The position numbers and the translations under genes are program-made. A DNA stretch of 64,000 nt from positions 1,078,501 through 1,142,500 of the forward strand of contig JAJQOW010000024.1 of assembly GCA_037975125.1 (NCBI GenBank). The letters run 5' to 3'. Below the pieces are notes generated by a model, which worked only from the letters and a program-made list of their open reading frames with translations, was not told where the DNA came from and made no database searches. This stretch comes from Latrodectus hesperus. Its lineage: Eukaryota; Arthropoda; Arachnida; Araneae; Theridiidae. Of the stretch, positions 12,501 to 24,907 are shown in pieces; within the stretch, counting starts at the first letter, position 1, and each line of letters starts with the position of its first letter.

Positions 12501-15500
12501 TATAGATAATCTAAATATGCTGCAAACTTTGTGGTTTAAATACAAGGGAAAATCATAAAGGTTAATTTAAACTTCACATTCCCAGAATCATAATTCACTT
12601 GAAAATTTTACAATGAGATTTAACATAGAATTGTATTTGTTTTATATTTTTTTATCTGCGTTTAATTTCTTTCACTATTTTGCGTTGCATTGTATCACAT
12701 GTTTCTAAATTGTATTATACAAACATAAAAAGATCAAGTATTTTGGCAAAAGATCCCATTTATGTGAGATGAAGAATGAAATTACATTCAATGATATTAT
12801 TGTCAAAATTAAATATTTAGTGATAAATAATTGCAAATATTTCATTATGAAAAAATTAATTAATAGATAATCTCAATTTTATTTTGAAGACAAAATATTT
12901 AGCATGAACAAAATTCGTACCTTATTCACATTCATTTTTATTAATCCATTTCAATATTTATTTTGATAGAGATTTAGATGTGTATATATGCGTATAATGT
13001 TTATTCTTGAGCAATACTTATAGCTTACATTACATAAAAAACTTGAAATATAAAAGAACACGCGATGACAACAATTGAAGGAATTATAGTTGGAAAGACA
13101 ATGTATATAAAGCTTTAATTATTGGTCATAGTTATGAATTGGAGCTTTTAATTGCAAGTGCATTAGTATTAAGTATCACATCTGTTTGAAACGATCTCTC
13201 CCTTCAGATCATTGAATTCAATAAACATTATGTAAAGATCAGAAGCACGCCAGAAGCGTTTAAACAAATTCCTAAATGGGATTTAATGCATCATCAAAAC
13301 AATAGATGAAATAATTAGATATCCATGGAAAGTTAAAAACTCTCAAATTAGGTAATTAAAATAGGTTATCAGTACGATGTTTAGAGCTGGATCAAGTATT
13401 GTATCAACTACATTTAGGACATGATTATCGTGATTTTCAATGCAAGTGGATGTAATTTTATATTGCTATATTTCTCAAATTAATTAAAATTTATAGAAAG
13501 ATTTATAAATATTTTTGATTGTAAATTTAATTCACAGCAGTATACTCTTTAAAATACAAAATCTGTAGGACAATGTAAAAAATATTTTCAGTATTTCACA
13601 GTGTTTGAGTCATAACTCAATATTATACAGTATAGGAATTTAGTTGAATTAATATAAAGTGTACTTCATATATTTTATATTATTCTAAAAATGAAAAACT
13701 ATGTGAAGAGAGTAAAAGAAAAAGATAATTTTGTTGTTACGAGGAATTTGAATAGCTTATTAAAATGTATCTTCTTAATATGAATAATAATAAAATTAAA
13801 AAATTTATTTACTGATAGTTCAGATATTTTTCAATTTAGACGGATTGTGCAAAGTTTATAATATTTTATATTGTATTTGCGCATGAAAACACTAGTAAAA
13901 GGTTAAATACAACACAAATAATAATCATGAAAAATTCTCGAATTTATATATTTTAAAGAATGTAAAAGCTTTGTTTATTGTTTTGTATTATAAGTTCAAG
14001 AAAAATATCTTGATATTAATGCCTTAATATCAAGACATTTGTTTCTAGACATTCATAAAAACAAATGCCTTGATATTAAAACCTTTATTCGTGTCCAAAT
14101 GACAATATACAGCAACATGTGTGACGTAGGCCTTTAAAAAAACTTGTTAATTTATTTATTTTTTAATTTAATGATTAATTAAGAATGAAGAATTTCTTCA
14201 TATAATAATGCGTTCAGTAAACAATAACCTTAAATTGTAACTGAATGTTTGTTTTGATTATCACAAAACATGGAGAGAAGTTATTGCTTTGTTATATTAA
14301 TTAATTAGAAGTTAATGCTTTGTTATATATGTATTATCACGTTAGCTATTAGCACAGTTCTTTCCATATTAAGAATTCATGTCTATAAAAAGGAAATTTG
14401 CGATATTTAATGTATGAATTCATGCTCATGCAAGATATAAAGTTTCCTGTTGTAAAATCACTAATAATATGATAATGTGATGATGTGCTCTCACACTTTT
14501 AGGAGCTACGGAAAAAAAATTTTACAGTAAGTGGTTAAACATATGGAATAGAGAAATTCAACAGAAAAATGTGTCGAAATTTCAAATGAATTGCTAACAC
14601 TTTGGCCTTCAGGTAGAAAGTCGTTGGATTGATTTGCCTATAGGAAGTGATTTGAAATTTGCTTAAGCTGTAGCTTAAGTAAATCCCGGTAGATTTATAC
14701 CTTGTATGCAAAAGTGACTCTAAATTGACGACCAAACCGAAAGAGCATAATTAAGATGTCTTAGAAAGGGATGTAGTTTCCCGAAATCACCTTCTTCAAC
14801 TCCTTTAATAATGTGAAGATGTTAGCTTAATAGCTGAATACTGCTGTAAGGCTTCTTGTCTTTCATTGACTCAGTTCTATATCAAAATTTTCTGTACCAA
14901 AATTATTCAGTTGATTTATTGATTTCATTTATGTTCTCATTTTTAAAGCATCTCATTAACTATTAATATATTTTTTACTGTGTAACTTTTATAATGTGTT
15001 GCATACTAACATTCGATATCATTCAATTTTAAATTAATAGTAAATTTTGTGATTTTTCTTTAGTTTGGAAAAATAAGTTTATTCTGATTATTTTTAAAGA
15101 ATTTTAACTATGTGTAGAATACTAATACCAAGTAAAATGATTTATTGAATAAAATGTTTAAGTTTCTTTTCTTTAAATATTTTATAAATATCAGTCTTTA
15201 AGATGTTCTTGTTCATCACACCTTATTCATTAAACAGAAAAAAATCCATAATTTGCAATAAGTTACAAAATTATTTCACAACACTTTCATCAATTTAATC
15301 AAATAATTTTTTCATTCTAAATATCCCAATATGCAGTTAAATTTAAGAGTTAAGACTATATCTCTATAATATTAACTACAATTTGTTTTACGAAAAATTA
15401 TTTCTATCTGTAAATCAAGGGTCTAAATATACAATCGTATTTACGAAAGTAGATTCAACGAAGAGTCTATGATATGAATGAATATGGCTTGCAGATCTAC

Positions 15501-18500
15501 TAATATGGCTCGCAGAATATGGCTTGCAGAATCGTAACAAAGATGCAGAATCACTACATAATACGATAGCTTTAACAAACCTATCATTGTCCTCATTCAG
15601 AATTAACTTTACAATATTTATCAATCTTCAACAAGTGAATCATGCTGCACAGTGATTCTTACAAAAATAGACTCAAAAAAGAATACATGAAAATTGAACA
15701 TTGGCTTCGAAAGCACGAGAATAATATAGAATGAAAAATATATTCATAATAAAATTTAAAGGAATCGAAATTCCTGTACGAACAGAAAGGACAGAAAATA
15801 AAAAGAATATTCATTGTTGAACACTAATGCATTTTAGATATAATTCTCAGTAATTACACTGATGAGACACACATGTGTTGCCAGAAGTGAAAACTTCTAG
15901 ATCATAAGGATAATATTCCAACAAAGTAGGTTGCTTAGAACCATATACGTCAATAAAACTTATGATGATTGTATACACCAAGTTTCCTAATAAAAACCTG
16001 GGAAACTCCACCACAATTTTAATAAACCCATTAATCACTGTTGAATTAAAATAAATTTTGAAATTGCTATAAGAACATTATAGAATAGAGAATGAAATTC
16101 TCTCAATGATTAACTAAATGCAAAGTAGATTATTTATCGCTTAATTACAATTCTTTTAGTGTTTAACATACAGTAATTAAAAAAAACATACACACACAAT
16201 CTTTGAAAACACTAGTGTACGAGTTTAATGTTTAACTTAAGAGGAAAAGAAAGGAATACTTTAAAGTAAATAAGTTTTTTCTAGATTCATATATACAAAC
16301 AATCACAAAGCATCTAAAATAAGTGTAATTGCTTAATAGGAAGATATTAGTCACAAACAAAATCTTGCATTCATATAAGCACAAAAAAAAGATAACCAAT
16401 TAACTTTTAGAGTCAAGTGAAATTAAAAACTAAAAGAATTTAAGGAATGAATATAGATGAAACAGAAAGAAGTCAAAACAGTTAGTAACAAAGGGTGAAA
16501 AACAATGTAAATAAACTCATTTAAACATCAAGCAAAATAAAAATCAAAACCAAAATAAACCAAAAGAATTTACAAACGTTGTATAAAAGAAAAGAAGTAC
16601 AAAGATAAATAGTTAAGATTTTTTAAAAATAGTTAACTAGCTTCTCAAACAAAAAAAGAAAATAAAAATGAACTGAAAGGGTCATAAAAATGTTCAATGG
16701 AAAAGACAATAAGAAACAAGCTTAAAAATTAATCCGTTAAATGATTCATGAAATAAAATGAAAAGAAAGTAGTCTTAGAAAAAATTTAAAAGGAATTGAT
16801 AAAAACTGTTAAACTCTTAAAATGCTTATTTTTTTTAAATAATTCCTACGATGATTCCTCTTTAAGGTACTTAAAAGTAACTTTGCTACCATTTATTGTT
16901 TGCAAATTGTAAGTACATCAAATTTACCACTCTTGTACAATGCAAATACTTTCCAAAATCATTATTTATATTACATTACGCCTACATTTTATTCGTGAAG
17001 AATAACTAAAGACATTTCTGAATAAAATTGTCGAGATTGTGTGATAAGTGCAAAAAATAATTGAATCACAAAATGTATTTGAATCGCAGAGTTTCTTATG
17101 CTTTATTTATACTCTTTCTTTTTTTAAGATGTATTTAGAGGAAATGAAAGTTCTTATTTCAGTCATAACAGATCTCTAGTAGAAAAAAGGGGAACCCATA
17201 ACTTTTGAAAAGTATTTTTCCATCTTATATTGTAAGCTGGTAAGTCAATGATAAGAATTTTAACTTTCAATTTTTATAACAGGTTCAATACTCTCATCAC
17301 TGTTATGGATGAATTTTTGATTTTAATTTCTTGGAAAAAAATGGTTTTGGATTGAATTATCTCTAGAAGACAAAAAGTGACAGTAAAGAGTCAATCAAGG
17401 CTATCTGATTTTGTAACACATTTTATTAAATACTTTTCCACCTAGTTATGTTAAGTTCTTCCTCCTCTATACACAAAAACTTCGAATGGATTCTATGACT
17501 TGAAAATCACTTACAAAAATATAAACTTATTGCTTACACACTTTTCACCAAATCCAAAGAATTTATACTTGTAACAAAGAATACTAATTCATTTTAATAT
17601 CTCAATGTAAGTATTTTGGTGAGCTTTCCTTAACTGGTAAAATTTTTTGGTATAATCCTGATTATAAGTGCATATAAATCTGAAATTTTCGTCAGTGTGA
17701 AGTGTATTTTGATATAAATTCAAGAGCTCATTAGGAACAAATATAAAGGGTTTGAATAATCACGTTTTTCTGATATATATGAATTGGAAGTTGAGTTGAA
17801 GTTGAGAGTTTCAAAAATATTCCTCCCATAGAACATGTTTTGCTGCAATATAGTAAGGATTTCAAAAATGCAATATATTTCCAGTAATAAGTAAGAAATA
17901 ATTTAAAACTTGTCTTAAAGCATCAAAGAAATCTTCAAATATCGAAGAATCATAATTATCTGGGATATTCAAAAGCTTTTTATTTTGAAATCTAAATAGA
18001 TAATAGGTTTTGTTTGCAAAATAAGGTTCATATCTCATTTAAAAAGATTTTATTCAAATTGTCATCTCTCTTTGTAAGTTATTATAATATAAACAAAATT
18101 ATTCATCATTATATATTCAGATCACTCTCTCATCTTTTATGGAAGGAAAAACGTTACAAGCTGTCTTTGCCAAAATAATTTATTGGTAAGTTGTTGCTTC
18201 GATTTCTGAGTGAAATAGAAAAATTAATGAACGTGGCTTAAATAAAAAGAATATTCTATTTATATTTAGTGAACTTGGTATTTGATTAAATTACCGTTTC
18301 CATATTCCCTTTTCTTTCAACCGAAACCACTAAATGCAGCCAACTGGCTCGTAGTTTTAAATCACTATCAAGTGACGAATTGGAAACCTGAACTAGCATT
18401 TTTTTCTTCATACCGCACCATGTCATCGGAAAGATATGGGATCTTAAAGAAATATTGATGTATAAATAAGCTCTCTCAATGTAATAATCTTCTACTCTGG

Positions 18501-19397
18501 TCAAGTTTGAAGTCCAATTCCTCCCGGTCGCCATGAGTGACGTCTTCTAATATGAGAAAGCGAAAATAATTTAATGAAAATTATTTTGGACTGATTGATT
18601 GTACAAATAAAAAGTTACTAACTTTCATTATCCAGTTTAAGTTCCCTGAAGCTTACGGTGATATCGTAACAAAACTGAGATCTCAAATCTTTTGTGCTAC
18701 AAATATTTTCCTGGTTAAATTTCATTGGTAAACATAATTTATGACAAATCCATCTGAAAAAGGCTTAACGTAACCCAGTAGTAAAGCAAGGTTCTTGGAG
18801 TGAAAGGTCCTAAGTTCAATCCTTGGTCAGCTGAAATAATATTAAATGGAAATTGTGTTTTTGATTTCTGCCTGCTTAATGATTCGGGTTAATATTTGAG
18901 AATTTGCCTGCTAATGTTACATATTACATATGATACAGCTATTCTCAATACAAAGTCATCTTTTTTTTAAAAAAAAAAAAGATATTTATGTTAAAACATT
19001 TTTTAAATTTTCCTAATTTTGACACTGCATTCTTGGTAGCGTTTCAGTTTTGAGCTATCTTCTATGAAAAACCAAAACTAAGTGAATTTATAACATTATT
19101 TACACTCATGATATATATTTATTTTTCAATGTTTTCGGGGAAAAAAACTGTTTTTGCATTTTATAAGAAGAAATCTTTTGAAATACCAATTTTGCAGTTT
19201 CTTTTTTTATATTTTTTCACACGATATCCCGATAAAAAATGAAGAGGTTTTTAGGAATTGAGAATAAGTGAGATACTTTATGATGTGAAGAGTATGATAA
19301 AGCTATTTTATTCAGTTTGTATATATAATGTATATTTTGTGTCATTTACCTGGAAAAAGCAAAATACATTTTTTAAATTAAAATTGTCTGCTAAGAA
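12501..19397. other. long AT-rich stretch without identifiable genes
   Basis: No gene is supported. It contains a three-armed inverted repeat (14008-14079). At 15480-15532 there are three close copies of the motif AATATGGCT(T/C)GCAG. A T8A12 homopolymer junction lies at 18961-18980. A weak tRNA-like A/B-box pair near 18775-18835 may be an eroded SINE. Short minus-strand ORFs at 14535-14735, 15847-16038 and 18286-18534 show no recognisable domain. Confidence 0.55.
14008..14079. repeat. three-armed inverted repeat
   Basis: The 12-base arm TCTTGATATTAA (14008-14019) is perfectly complementary to 14024-14035 across a 4-base TGCC loop. The second arm extended to 14043 is also complementary, over 19 of 20 positions, to 14060-14079. 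The middle arm can therefore pair with either neighbour, giving two mutually exclusive hairpins. Such a layout arises from duplication and inversion of a short segment; a regulatory use is only conceivable if the region is transcribed. Confidence 0.8.
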
Positions 19398-20783
19398 CAC
19401 TGCCTGGCATTGAAAACGTAATATCAAGGAGTAGCCAGTAAACACGGAAACTCGGAAAACAGAGAGAGACAGCAACGAACAATAAGTACTTCGAAATGAT
19501 GTGCATAATACAGAACGATAACAGGGTTTATCAGTAGGTTGCAGGACCTCCGTGGACAACGATACACGAAGCAAACGTCTAGACACAAAGTCAATGAGAG
19601 TACGCATCGCTCCTGAGGAATGGTCTTTCATTCCCTGTCAACCATTTTTCAAAGTGCGTCCTCTAAATGAGGCAGTAGCAAGATCTGTAAACGGTGTCCA
19701 ATCATATCCCGAACGTGTTCGATTGGCGTAAGATCTGGGGAGCATGATGGCCAAGGAAGACGCTGTATACCTTCTAGGATATGTTGGGTGATGCGAGCAA
19801 TTTGCGGTCGGGTATTATCCTGCTGATATAGAGCATAGAGCACCCCTTGAAAGTAGGGGAGTGTCGTTACCCGCAGCATATCATCCATGTAACATTTGGC
19901 TACCATAATGCCGTTAATACGAATTAGAAGTGGTCTGGAATCGTACACAATAGCACCCCAAACCATGTTGCCGCGTGCCGCGTCGTTGCACGGTGAGGTG
20001 ATCTACAATTGCTGCAGGATTGAACTTATCTCCACGCCGACGCCACAATTCTATGCGACGACTTATCGCACTGATCCGGCACCATTCCAGATGTTGACGT
20101 TTATGCTATGGAGTCAATGACAGTTTTCTCAGCGGAAGCCATGAGAGCAGGCTACTAGCAACCAATCGACGGCAAACGGTTCTGCACTAAATGGGAGCAT
20201 GCATATAGTTCAGAACCATTTAACGTACCCATAGGCCCATATGATGTGTCGTGCCGTGCACATAATTTAGGTAGATGTGTTTTGCATGGCCACCACCACC
20301 TCTCGCCACTTGCTACTCGGACGCGTCGATCCACGTGTGCGGACGTCACTCTGGCTGCACCGGCACCTTGCAAACGTTCCATAGTTCCTGATTTCAACCA
20401 TTTTCGCTACAGATGGTGCATTGTGAATACGTCCAAGTGTCTATCAGCTGCGATTTTCCGTAAGGACCAACCTGCCCTTCTCAATCCAATCACCATGCCC
20501 CTCGTCTGTCTACTGAAACTGACTCCATCGACGATGGCCTTTCATTCTTTGCAATTACAGGCGCCCTTTGCTACAAGAACAAACTTTCAACAATTATTTT
20601 CCCAGCAGCAATAACGGGGCGATTATCACCCACTCTGTCGGTTCCTTACCTTATATCCTGCGTGCGCTGGAGAGCTGTGCATTTCACATCATTTGTATTA
20701 CTTGGTAAGGTGTGTCTACCTTGAAATTTGTATAATTTTCCGGCCACTTCTTCTTGGTGTTGCATTTTTAATGTCGGGCAGAG
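19398..20783 (-). mobile_element. Tc1-like DNA transposon A, decayed
   Basis: The right end reads CTTCTTGGTGTTGCATTTTT then AATG..GGGCAGAG followed by TA. The left end (from 19398) reads CACTGCCTGGCATTGAAAA then a block ending CAAGGAG. These match, as an inverted pair with several mismatches, the CACTG...GGCCATTAAAA...GCAACACCAAGAAGG type of terminus. The 1,386-bp span equals the usual length of this family. The left TA target base pair is no longer visible. The transposase lies inside on the minus strand. Confidence 0.7.
19545..20560 (-). pseudogene. Tc1-like transposase pseudogene (DD34E family)
   Basis: The conceptual product runs from about 20560 to 19545 on the minus strand through several frames. 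Visible parts are: an N-terminal helix-turn-helix region beginning MKGHRRWSQF, with an arginine-rich stretch ending near 20400; the segment WRRRGDKFNPAAIVD before MVWGAIVYDSR; the second catalytic aspartate in QQDNTRPQIARIT; and the third acidic residue in CSPDLTPIEHVRDMIG. The block that should carry the first catalytic aspartate (family motif FSDESRF) is missing: the sequence passes directly from WCRIS to RRIELWRRRGD near 20090-20030. That points to an internal deletion of some 60 bases. The enzyme would normally cut and rejoin DNA at TA sites; this copy cannot be active. Confidence 0.75.
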
Positions 20784-20785
20784 TA

Positions 20786-21170
20786 TTTTTATTTAATGCC
20801 ACCATATTATAGATAAATTATTATTATAGATGTATTGCTCTCTTCAAAATTTTTATTTAAAAAAAATTTTTTTGTGAATTATTAATTTTTAAAATATAAA
20901 AAATAATCTCTATAAATCATTATATATATCTTAGTACAAAATGCTTTGTACTATCTTAGTTTATTTTATTTTTAAAGAAAATTCTATATCTTTTTCTGTT
21001 AAATTCTAATCTCTTCATGTTGTAAGAAAATAGGCTTAATATTTTAAGGAGCTTTCTCTGGTTATTAATTTTTAATTTTGCTGGAGTACCTATCATATAA
21101 TATTCATTTATCCATTAATGAAATACCTCAAATGGTAACCATATCAATGCTACAAGAGTTGGTATATATA
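20786..21170. other. AT-rich spacer between transposons
   Basis: About 385 bases of AT-rich DNA separate Tc1-like element A from the Tigger fragment. I see no ORF, repeat or RNA gene in it. Confidence 0.6.
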
Positions 21171-22148
21171 CAGTCAACCCTCCTATAATGCGATACTCTC
21201 TGAACGGGGTTTCCATATAACGCGGAGCTAAAATTGCGATAGCTCTCCTATAATGCGGTATTCTTACAGCGCGGTTTCCGTTTAACAATGTCCGATCAGT
21301 TCTTTCCGTACACCCAATGAATGGTCTTAACTGAATATGTTTATATAAACATATTAGCTTATCTCTTAGCCGTTTACGGCATCGGTTTCAGTCGTCTCAG
21401 AGCTCTTTCGCAGTACGTCTCGTTGGTGACAAATTCTTTCTAAAATTTTGTCTGCACCGTCCATTCTTTTAGCTTTTCGCTGTTTAATTTGTGGTTTATA
21501 ATTGGATTACATTATACAATACTGTAATTGTAACAAAAAACTGTAAAATAATAGTAATAAAAAAGATTGTATTAGAACCGTGTCATCGGCTTGCACGGAA
21601 ATTAAACCACGAACGCTTAATTCGTGTTGGAAACTTCTTTTACCTCAAATAGTTCAAGCAATACAAGATGATTCTACAATTTCACTCCCAGTTCCAGAAA
21701 TAGTAAACATTGGTTCTCGTTTAAGCGATGAAGAATTTGCAGCAAACCATCAGGATGTAAGAGAACTAGTACTCGGGGAAGAAACTTTAGATGAGGAAGA
21801 ACTGACGGAATTAGTTGATGGACACACTTTTTTATATGCATTGGTAAACGAAAATAAGCAAAACGAATGGGTGTCAAATCTCGATTTACAAGATATGAAA
21901 AAAAGGCTAAATTTGGCTAAAGAATTAGAACTTCATTTCATTTAAAATGATGATTCAACGGGGCGCAGTGCAAAATTTAAAAGAGAGTTAAGAAATTGCT
22001 TAGCTCCCTATAGAGAGGTTTTAGCAGAGTTAGAAAAAAAGCTACAATCGAAAACCAATGTGAAGATGAACCAAGTGAGGAAGATTTTTTGCCCATTAAA
22101 AGAAGGCGAGTTAGGTGACTCATATCTGACAGCGAGGATGAGTGTTGA
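21171..22148 (+). mobile_element. truncated Tigger-type (pogo superfamily) element
   Basis: The left end follows TA and reads CAGTCAACCCTCCTATAATG, with subterminal repeats of a CCTATAATGCG motif at about 21185 and 21250. About 400 bases of 5' leader follow. The sequence then enters the C-terminal third of a Tigger transposase near 21580 with no DNA-binding or catalytic domain. No matching right-hand terminus was found up to about 23000, so the element has lost its middle and apparently its 3' end. Confidence 0.6.
21580..22148 (+). pseudogene. Tigger transposase C-terminal fragment
   Basis: The readable protein (first codon here is GTG, not a real start) contains RTLNSCWKLLLPQIVQAIQDD, then an acidic stretch with EEELTELVDG. 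After an in-frame TAA at 21943 it continues NDDSTGRSAKFKRELRN and VLAELEKKLQSK. A frameshift near 22057 and a TGA near 22117 precede a final acidic tail ending SDSEDEC and a stop at 22146-22148. The order W...L.., EEL.EL, RS.K..R, L..Y.E.L matches the C-terminus of the Tigger transposase at 46037-47648, which supports the assignment from within the window. The DDE triad lies upstream in the family and is absent. Confidence 0.6.
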
Positions 22149-24907
22149 AAGATTACATAATTTTAGAAGTATTCCTTGTTTTTGTTTGAAAACATCTGAG
22201 ATAGCCTCATCCCCACTCCATTATGCCACATTCACAATATCTTGCTAGGTTTTTAAGTTGTCCTCATAAGACAATGTTGATTTAAAAATTCTTACTATTT
22301 TAGTATTTTCAAGTAGCTTCTCTGTCATTCAATGTAACTAATTAAATCCTAATAATAACAACTGATTGCACTGTGCTCAGTGGAAAGGAAATAATCCCAT
22401 AGGAAATAGCTATGAGATTTTTTTCCTCTCTAAGCCAGAAACTTCATCGTTTTCAATCACGGACATAGTTGGACAGTTAAATGACGTCATCAACAATTGT
22501 CAAATTCCTCTTTGGATCGAAATGTATGGAACTCTTGGAGAGAGATAAGTATTCATGCTTATATTTGACGTGCACAAATACTTTCAGTTAAACAATTCCT
22601 GGTTGTGATATCATTGATAATTGCGATGATCTCTAACTTTAACAATGTAGGTGAGTACTATGTTTCAAATAATTACTACTCAATTATTATTGCCATCGAG
22701 TTTAGGAGTTCAAAAAAACTTACATAAGGGTGTTGATGATTATTGTTCCAAGTATCGTAAAATTCAACTAGTAAGTCGTTTTTTCTCTTTTTTTATGATT
22801 TGTATGAAAATGTATTCTAACTTAGAAGTAAGACTTCGCTTACATTCAGTCAAAATCCTTGTTGAAACATATAAAATGGATTTTACATTTCTTCTAAATT
22901 CAAGCCTTGAGTGGTTGATGTACACAAATTTTCTGGGTTCTCTTCTTTCTTATTTACACCACTATATATGGATGAATTTGGTTCTTTATCTAGGAAAGGC
23001 CCACCAATAGGTAAAATAGGCTAATTATTCAACAGCTTTTAAATTTTGCATTAACTAAAATTTCAAGTGCTAATTTAAATAAACATTGACTTAAACTAAT
23101 TCAATGGGACAAAGTATATAACTTTAAAAAAATTCTTCGAAATCTTGATTAATTTACGACCGGTTGTGATTTTCATCATTTTATAAACTGTTCCATATAC
23201 TATATCATGCAAGCATGTAGTCATATTTTAGAATATGAACAGAGTAAAATTTAGTAATTTTGAGTATGAACCGTAACATCACATTGTAAATTTGTTTTTA
23301 ACTATTGATCTTAATGTTATTAGCAAGGAAATTTCCTACTGTCTTCCTATTTTCCCAAAATTTATAATATCTCAGTATATCAATACATTAATATTAATAT
23401 ATCTTAATATTCATTAACACAGTGTGAGAACTAAAACAAATAACTTCCACTATATTTTCACACAGAAATTATTTGATCTTAATAATTTATATCTAATAAG
23501 GTCTAGGCAAATGTGGAAAAAGATGGCTTAAAAATTCTTCATTAGTAACGATTATTGTATACAAGGAAATTTCATCACAGCAAAATAAATCATCATTTAA
23601 ACATTAAACTGTTTGCCCTTTATTTTACCTAAAATGCATAAGTTTCTCTTTTAAATAACTCAGTACTAAATTAACATTGTATAATTTTAGAAAATTTGTG
23701 AGTAGGATTATTCTTAAAAATGCATAATTAGACTTAAAAATACATAAATGAGCTAAGGCCACCTTAAATTAAAAAATTCCCCTTAAATAACAATTATTAT
23801 CTGTAATAGAATGTTATAGTTGAATAAGTCTACATATAGCGATATTTAAAAGTTAATAAATTAATTTTTATAGGTGATTCACCATAAATTGCTATGAATC
23901 AGCAGCATGATAATGGTGGTTTAAAAATCGACTATTCCATAGTAAATGAATACTTAACACATTCTAATAATAATTAATTAGTTAATATATTGCAAAACCA
24001 CATCATTTTCTTTTTAACTGGCACATTTTTTGTTGCGACGGAAGCCTATTTATTACCTACGGATAATAAGAAGCTTCCGCCTTATTACGGATGGTTGTCA
24101 ACAGCAGTCGGCCATTTTCTTTCCACTCGACGGTCCCTATCACAGAAAACTGGATTACTGGTAGATGGAAATGGAAGCGGAAGAAAATCAAATCACTCTT
24201 CCCATGCTCGTTACTACCAATCATGGCTGAAAGAGATCATTACGCTTCTCACAGGAGGCGAGAAAAAAAATACTCAGCTTTTTCTAGGAGATTTCTGCAT
24301 ACGTCCGTTAGAAAACTAATCAAGTATGAGTGGATCTAAATTAATATTCATATTTTTGATAACAATTCAACAGAACCTGTACAAGGAGAATATACGGTTT
24401 CAGTTCGGCTTGTTTTTCAAACTATTGTCATTTTTTACACACTTTATCACATGAAGTTTAATTTAACTTTAAAACATGGTTTAAAGTAAATTCGGCTCTA
24501 CCACAAACATTTACGTACGAAGTGAGAATTGAATTCACAAATTGTTACAATTAAGTGTAGAACTTTAACCATTCACCTTCCAGCTTGGCTTTAGATATTT
24601 TAAACACATACTTAGCGTCATTTTTAAAAATAACAATTGATCTTTTTAAGTGCAATGTTAATTTTATACTTTCAAAATATTGTCATGTGCATGTTTGGAC
24701 ATGTTTTATTAAAAAAATTTATTATAATGTGATATTACAATGTGTACTTTACTTAAGTAGCATATTTCATCTGTGTCATAGAAGGAAACAAAAAATTATG
24801 AATAAAACGGTTATAATTTTGTTCACTATAAACCCTTTTTTGCAATTTGATTGAGAAAAAAACATGTTTTACAGGGAAATCCAGTAAAAGAATTTGATTG
24901 ACTTATA
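22149..24907. other. AT-rich stretch with unassigned ORFs
   Basis: No gene can be named. Open frames at 22366-22548, 22651-23010 (119 codons) and about 23990-24319 (two overlapping frames, less AT-rich than surroundings near 24030-24310) show no domain I recognise. The last could be a decayed exon, an untranslated region or an unrecognised repeat. A CRE-like TGACGTCA occurs near 22480. The remainder is featureless. Confidence 0.5.

Noticed and set aside
18775..18835. tRNA-like A and B boxes
   Set aside because: The B-box-like AAGTTCAATCC is acceptable but the A box is weak, and no target duplication or related copy was found.
20246..20614. 122-codon plus-strand ORF
   Set aside because: It is antisense to the Tc1-like transposase pseudogene and has no features of its own.
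24000..24319. Two overlapping ORFs as a host exon
   Set aside because: Neither frame shows a recognisable domain, the longer one lacks an ATG start, and having two open frames at once argues for composition rather than coding.
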